Source: Candidatus Omnitrophica bacterium UBA6210
GTDB taxonomy: Bacteria > Omnitrophota > Gorgyraeia > Velamenicoccales > Velamenicoccaceae
Direction: 5' to 3'
Length of the DNA stretch: 64,000 nt
Assembly: GCA_002421805.1 (NCBI GenBank)
Contig: DISM01000006.1
Coordinates: 124,001 to 188,000, forward strand
The notes under the pieces are model-generated. The model saw nothing but the letters and a program-made list of their open reading frames with translations, was not told the origin of the DNA and made no database searches. Below, piece by piece: positions 60,023 through 64,000 of the stretch (position 1 is the first letter of the stretch; each line of letters starts with the position of its first letter). A program made the translations under genes and the position numbers.

Positions 60023-60085
60023 AGTCGGTAGAGCGATGGACTGAAAATCCATGCGTCGGGGGTTCAATTCCCTCTCTGGGCACCA
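60010..60085 (+). tRNA. tRNA-Phe (anticodon GAA)
   Basis: 76 bases including an encoded CCA. Acceptor GCCCAGA/TCTGGGC, D arm TAGCTCAGTCGGTAGAGC, anticodon stem ATGGA/TCCAT with loop CTGAAAA (anticodon GAA), T arm GGGGGTTCAATTCCCTC. No convincing promoter lies directly upstream, so it may be read from the tRNA-Leu promoter. Confidence 0.96.
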
Positions 60086-60197
60086 TTTTTTCTAGAAGCT
60101 CTGATAGGGGATGTCTGAGGGGTTCTCCGCAACCTTGATGTGATATTTTAGGCGGATCCGCCTTCGGCGGAAATTCCCTCTCTGGGCACCATTTTTT
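60066..60197. repeat. Direct repeats of the tRNA-Phe 3' end flanking an 80-bp insert
   Basis: The 26 bases at 60066-60091 (T arm, acceptor, CCA and T-run) recur exactly at 60172-60197. The 80-bp insert ends in GGCGGATCCGCC and CCGCCTTCGGCGG stems. The copied T-run could act as an extra transcript end. Only this and a short T/A-rich stretch fill the gap to 60251. Confidence 0.85.
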
Positions 60198-60250
60198 TCA
60201 AGCAAAAAGTTTTGTTTCACCGGGGCCTGCCTGTCTTTATCCTTCTGAAA

Positions 60251-60949
60251 ATGCCTGAAAAACCTGAGAAGATCGTAGAGATCGAAGAGCATATCAAGGA
60301 TATCCAGGAGATATCCATCGCGATTGACTCCTGGGATGATGTTTTCTCAGACTTTGACCCAAGCCCTATCGACCATCGCATTCTTTCCGAGGATTTTCTT
60401 TCGGAGCTAAAGAAGAGGTACCGCGAGACCCAGAGGGGCGAATTCGTCATTACGATCTATGCGCCGGCCGTCCTGAAGGATGAGGTGACCGAAAGGCTGG
60501 TGAATAAACGCCTGAAGCAGTATTTTAAATTCCGCCACCTGGCGCTTCAGAAGGAGATCGCGCTGGCGATCCGCAAGGGGTCCTTGTTCGTTGTCGGCGG
60601 CATCGCGTTTTTGTCGTCTTTGACCATGTTGACATATTTTCAAATGCTCGATAAGCTGACCCTGGAGCTTTTGGCCATTATCCTGATGCCTTTGGGGTGG
60701 TTCGGCATCTGGGAAGGTTTCTCGCGCATCATCGAGCCGGCGCCCTTGCTGAAGCAAGACCTGGAGCTCTTCGCCAAGCTTTCCAAAGCGGCCTTTAAGT
60801 TCAAGTATGCCGGAAGCCAGGAAGAGGCAGCCGTAGCCCCCGTTGTGAAACAGGAACCGAAACATGAGGTTAAGTCTGCGGGGGGCGCCGCCCAGGAAAT
60901 AAGATCCGAATCTAAACATGAATCCAAAGAGGAAAAAGAAACAAAATGA
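60251..60949 (+). CDS. Unknown two-pass membrane protein
   Basis: 232 residues from the ATG at 60251; a TTG at 60212 would add 13 residues next to the tRNA repeat. Residues about 25-75 hold an acidic stretch with DSWDDVFSDFDPSPIDHRIL and FLSELKKRYRE. Two membrane helices follow at about 115-155 (GSLFVVGGIAFLSSLTML, LTLELLAIILMPLGWFGIWE). The last 50 residues are Lys/Glu-rich and low in complexity. Similar proteins with the DxRPLS-x-DFL-type segment occur in scattered bacteria and archaea as uncharacterised membrane proteins. The stop overlaps the trpB ATG by four bases, so it is translated with the tryptophan genes. Confidence 0.72.
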   Translation: MPEKPEKIVEIEEHIKDIQEISIAIDSWDDVFSDFDPSPIDHRILSEDFLSELKKRYRETQRGEFVITIYAPAVLKDEVTERLVNKRLKQYFKFRHLALQKEIALAIRKGSLFVVGGIAFLSSLTMLTYFQMLDKLTLELLAIILMPLGWFGIWEGFSRIIEPAPLLKQDLELFAKLSKAAFKFKYAGSQEEAAVAPVVKQEPKHEVKSAGGAAQEIRSESKHESKEEKETK

Positions 60950-62133
60950 AGACATTTTTGCCCGATAAAAGCGGACATTACGGGGTTTTCGGCGGGCAGT
61001 ATATGCCGGAGACGTTGATGACCCCCTTAAGGGATTTGGAAGCGGCTTACCGTAAAATGCGCAGGGACGCGTCGTTTAAGCGGGAAGTGGAGTATTATCT
61101 GCGCTCTTACGCAGGCCGTCCGACGCCATTGTATTTTTGCAGGCAGTTAAGCTCGATCCTGGGCCGCGGAAAAATTTATCTTAAGCGCGAAGACCTTCTC
61201 CACACGGGATCGCATAAGATCAACAATGCCCTGGCTCAAGGGATTCTCGCCCGGCGCATGGGCAAGAAGAGGATTGTCGCCGAGACCGGCGCTGGCCAGC
61301 ATGGGGTCGCGACGGCGACGGTGTGCGCGCTCTTCGGCCTTGAGTGCCACGTGTATATGGGGACCGAGGACATGGAACGCCAGGCCCTCAATGTCTATCG
61401 CATGAAGCTCTTGGGCGCCCGTGTCGTGCCGGTGACCAGCGGGTCCAAAACCCTCAAGGACGCCATGTCCGAGGCCATCCGCGACTGGGTGACGAATGTC
61501 AAGACGACATATTATCTTCTGGGTTCCGTGGGCGGGCCGCATCCATATCCGGAAATGGTCCGTGATTTCCAGACCGTTATCGGCAAAGAGGCCCGGCAGC
61601 AGGTCCTGAAGATCGAGGGCCGCCTGCCGAAATACCTCGTGGCCTGCGTTGGCGGCGGCAGCAACTCCATCGGGCTTTTCCATCCGTTTTTCAACGACAG
61701 GTCTGTCAGGTTTTTGGGCGTCGAGGCTGCGGGTTTCGGTCTCAAGACGGGGCGTCATTCCGCGACCCTGGTCGCGGGGCGCGTCGGCGTCCTGCATGGC
61801 GCCAAGAGTTTTCTTCTCCAGGACAAGGAGGGGCAGGTCAAGATAGCGCATTCCGTGGCCGCCGGCCTGGATTATCCCGGTGTCGGGCCGGAACATGCCT
61901 ATTATCGCCAGACCGGCCGCGCGCAATATGCGGCCGTCACGGACCGCGAAGCCGTTGAGGCCTTTGGGCTCCTGTCGAGGACGGAAGGGATCATTCCGGC
62001 GCTTGAGTCTTCGCATGCCCTGGCCTATCTGCCGAAGCTGGCGAGGCATTTGAAGAAGAACGATATCGTGATCGTCTGCCTTTCGGGGCGCGGCGACAAG
62101 GACGCCAATACATTAAGCCATGAATCGCATTGA
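60946..62133 (+). CDS. trpB: Tryptophan synthase beta subunit
   Basis: 395 residues. PLP lysine in LLHTGSHKINNALAQGILA, the catalytic Glu in VAETGAGQHGVATATVCALF, and the phosphate loop VGGGSNSIGLFHPFF. GRHSATLVAGRVGVLHG and SHALAYLPKLARHL follow. It joins indole and serine to tryptophan. This is the TrpB1 type that pairs with TrpA. The start overlaps the unknown membrane gene by four bases and its end overlaps trpA by 14. Confidence 0.97.
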   Translation: MKTFLPDKSGHYGVFGGQYMPETLMTPLRDLEAAYRKMRRDASFKREVEYYLRSYAGRPTPLYFCRQLSSILGRGKIYLKREDLLHTGSHKINNALAQGILARRMGKKRIVAETGAGQHGVATATVCALFGLECHVYMGTEDMERQALNVYRMKLLGARVVPVTSGSKTLKDAMSEAIRDWVTNVKTTYYLLGSVGGPHPYPEMVRDFQTVIGKEARQQVLKIEGRLPKYLVACVGGGSNSIGLFHPFFNDRSVRFLGVEAAGFGLKTGRHSATLVAGRVGVLHGAKSFLLQDKEGQVKIAHSVAAGLDYPGVGPEHAYYRQTGRAQYAAVTDREAVEAFGLLSRTEGIIPALESSHALAYLPKLARHLKKNDIVIVCLSGRGDKDANTLSHESH

Positions 62134-62917
62134 TGCGACATTCAGGAAACTCCGAAAAACCGGACGCCGGGCGTTGATCCCGTTTGTAACGGCGGGTTAT
62201 CCCGGTCTTGCCGCGACGGAAAAGATCGTCCTGGGCCTGGAGGCAGCCGGTGCCGACGTCATCGAGCTGGGTGTGCCGTTTTCAGACCCGATCGCGGATG
62301 GCCCTGTTATTCAGATGTCTTCTTTCGAGGCGCTCAAGAAAGGCGTCACCCTTAAGGATGTGCTCGGCATGGTCAGGCGGTTGCGCCGCCGCACACAGGT
62401 CCCCTTGGTTGCCATGACTTATTTTAACCCGGTGCTGCAATACGGGCCCAGGCGTTTTGTCGGCGATGCGCTGACGGCAGGCCTTGACGGCGTCATCATC
62501 CCGGACCTGCCGCCGCAGGAAGAAAAGGATTTTCAGGCAGAGGCCCGCAGGAAAGGGTTTGCGGTGGTGCTTTTTATTTCTCCGACGACGCCGCCGGCGC
62601 GCGCCCGAGCCATCGCAAAGAGGGCGAAGGGCTTTATCTATTTCGTTTCTCTTGCCGGGGTCACCGGGGCGCGGCGCAAACTGCCGGCGGATCTCAAGGC
62701 GCGCCTTACGGCCACCAAAAGGATCGCGGGCCGAACACCCGTGTGCGTGGGCTTCGGTGTTTCTTCGCCGAAACAGGTCAGGGAGCTTGGGCCTTATTGT
62801 GACGGGGTTATCGTCGGCAGCGCCGTGGTCAATAAGATCCGCGAAGGCCTGAGGTCGAAGGATTATGTCGCGAAAGTTGCGGCTTTTATCAGAAATTTGA
62901 AGGGTGAACATGTATAA
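62120..62917 (+). CDS. trpA: Tryptophan synthase alpha subunit
   Basis: 265 residues, TIM barrel. The catalytic Glu and Asp are in ADVIELGVPFSDPIADGPVIQ; LVAMTYFNPVLQYGP, GVIIPDLPPQEE and VCVGFGVSSPKQVREL complete the signature. It releases indole from indole-3-glycerol phosphate into TrpB. The gene overlaps trpB by 14 bases and the M16 peptidase by 8. No other trp genes are in view. Confidence 0.97.
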   Translation: MNRIDATFRKLRKTGRRALIPFVTAGYPGLAATEKIVLGLEAAGADVIELGVPFSDPIADGPVIQMSSFEALKKGVTLKDVLGMVRRLRRRTQVPLVAMTYFNPVLQYGPRRFVGDALTAGLDGVIIPDLPPQEEKDFQAEARRKGFAVVLFISPTTPPARARAIAKRAKGFIYFVSLAGVTGARRKLPADLKARLTATKRIAGRTPVCVGFGVSSPKQVRELGPYCDGVIVGSAVVNKIREGLRSKDYVAKVAAFIRNLKGEHV

Positions 62918-64000
62918 GATCCGCGAATACGGCAACAGCGTGCGGCTGGTGTATCGCAAGATGAAAGGGGTTTCTTCCGTCGCCCTCGGTTTCTGGGTCA
63001 ATGCAGGGTCGCGCAACGAGCCCGCGGCCACGAACGGCGTCAGCCATTTCCTGGAACACCTTTTGTTCAAGGGGTCCAAAAAATATAGCGGCGACCAGAT
63101 CAAGGAAAACATCGAAGGCCTGGGAGGCTCGCTTAACGCCTTCACTTCCGAAGAGAATACCTGTTATTACGCGAAATTCCTCGGCCGCCATCTGAAGAAG
63201 GTCTTCGGCGTCCTTTCGGATATGGTCCTTCATCCCGTGCTTAAAGAGTCCGATATCGAGAAGGAGAGGACTGTTATCATCGAAGAGATCAAGATGTACA
63301 AGGACCTGCCGCAATTCCAGGTTGCGGAGGTCTTTGACGAGCTTTTGTGGCCGCATCACCCCCTGGGACGCAATATCGCCGGTTCCATCGAGACTGTGAA
63401 GGCGATCAGCCGCGGCGTCCTGTCGGGTTATCACAGTCAGTGGTATAGTCCGGCCAATATCGTGATCGCCTGCGCCGGCGACCTAGACGAGGAACTCCTG
63501 GAGGATTCTGTCGAGAGGATATATGCCGGGCTCAAGGCCGCAGCTGTCGGCCGTATCGAGCCTTTTGTCGCGCATCATCAGGGGCCGCAGATCAAGCTGG
63601 TCGCCAAGGATATCGAGCAGACGCATATCCATATCGGCTTTCCGTCTCTCTGGCGCGCACACCGTGACCGTTTTGTCCAGGGGCTTATCCACGTGATCCT
63701 CGGCGGGAATATGTCCAGCCGTCTTTTTAACGAGGTCCGGGAGAAGAAGGGGCTGGCCTATGAGATCGCCACCCACGTCAAGAGGCTCAAGGATACCGGC
63801 GTCTTTTTTGTCCACGCAGGGATCGACAGCCGCAATCTCGTGGAGGCGTCTCGGGTCATCTTCCAGGAACTTGACCGGATGAGCCACCAAAAGGTCCCGG
63901 CGGGCGAGCTGCGCCGGGCCAAGGACTTTCTGACCGCCCAATCGGAGATGGCGCTGGACGATACCATGGAACATATGCTCTGGATCGGCGATTCCCTGAT
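62910..64000 (+). CDS. M16-family zinc metallopeptidase, N-terminal part (3' end outside window)
   Basis: 363 residues are visible and the frame is open at the window end. ATG at 62910 overlaps trpA by 8 bases. The inverted zinc motif HxxEH is in VSHFLEHLLFKGSKKY, with the third ligand in the GGSLNAFTSEENTCYYAKF segment (Glu 77 region). The second, inactive M16 domain starts with the helix-rich part around RLFNEVREKKGLAYEIATH. Short processing-peptidase-like bacterial M16 proteins (about 420 residues) degrade peptides or trim signal peptides; the substrate is unknown. Confidence 0.93.
   Translation, partial: MYKIREYGNSVRLVYRKMKGVSSVALGFWVNAGSRNEPAATNGVSHFLEHLLFKGSKKYSGDQIKENIEGLGGSLNAFTSEENTCYYAKFLGRHLKKVFGVLSDMVLHPVLKESDIEKERTVIIEEIKMYKDLPQFQVAEVFDELLWPHHPLGRNIAGSIETVKAISRGVLSGYHSQWYSPANIVIACAGDLDEELLEDSVERIYAGLKAAAVGRIEPFVAHHQGPQIKLVAKDIEQTHIHIGFPSLWRAHRDRFVQGLIHVILGGNMSSRLFNEVREKKGLAYEIATHVKRLKDTGVFFVHAGIDSRNLVEASRVIFQELDRMSHQKVPAGELRRAKDFLTAQSEMALDDTMEHMLWIGDSL

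Overview
The window is a gene-dense chromosomal segment (roughly 57% GC by eye) of a diderm bacterium. Outer-membrane biology is clear: LptF/LptG, LolC/E-LolD, MlaE-MlaF-MlaD, a TamB-like protein and a PagL-like lipid A deacylase. Several blocks nevertheless follow the gene order of Bacillus: mcsA-mcsB-clpC ... radA-yacL-ispD-ispF-cysE-cysS, then tmk-holB-ricT-metG-tatD, and thiL-tsaE-tsaB. Together with the non-mevalonate isoprenoid genes, carboxy(nor)spermidine enzymes and intergenic hairpin repeats, this suggests an uncultured diderm lineage, for example Omnitrophota. That assignment is inference; there is no rRNA gene in the window. No IS transposase, prophage or CRISPR array is visible.

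Layout. 1-5180: AddA/AddB-like recombination nuclease pair (first gene cut by the window edge) and a short TamB-like protein. 5183-8432: ispH on the minus strand, a TPR protein, then a TPP riboswitch with its own terminator in front of a Thi4 thiazole synthase. 8439-12058: ZIP and CDF metal transporters, then CcdA and a membrane-anchored thioredoxin that together look like a split DipZ. 12092-15325: a soluble PAS histidine kinase and an odd REC-TM-DUF192 fusion. 15401-19202: Ski2-like helicase (minus), a lipoprotein, the PagL-like protein and YqeY. 19575-22605: polyamine genes nspC, carboxynorspermidine synthase and a divergent SpeD. 22606-22931: a 326-bp element with 33-bp terminal inverted repeats.

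22965-43682 is an almost unbroken plus-strand run: lysS, lolC/E, lolD, ilvE, mcsA, mcsB, clpC, mlaE, mlaF, mlaD, radA, yacL-like, ispD, ispF, cysE, cysS, tmk, holB, ricT, metG. It continues after a repeat-filled gap with tatD, a DUF362 ferredoxin protein, mtnA, thiL, tsaE, an unknown membrane protein, tsaB and alr (43909-50658). 50707-53632 is a minus-strand operon comF-lptF-lptG. 53698-59521 holds pyrE, an HI0933-type flavoprotein, a single-ORF Maf-M48 peptidase fusion and mgtA. 59522-60250 holds tRNA-Leu and tRNA-Phe, each surrounded by partial copies of itself. 60251-64000 holds an unknown membrane protein, trpB, trpA and a truncated M16 peptidase.

Most of the window is housekeeping. The points most worth following are the REC-TM-DUF192 fusion with a lost phospho-acceptor aspartate, the Maf-M48 fusion whose junction doubles as a lipoprotein signal peptide, the tRNA-fragment repeats, the Cys-type Thi4 under a TPP riboswitch, the divergent SpeD beside an AdoMet-independent spermidine pathway, and the inserted mla operon in a Bacillus-like clpC-radA neighbourhood.
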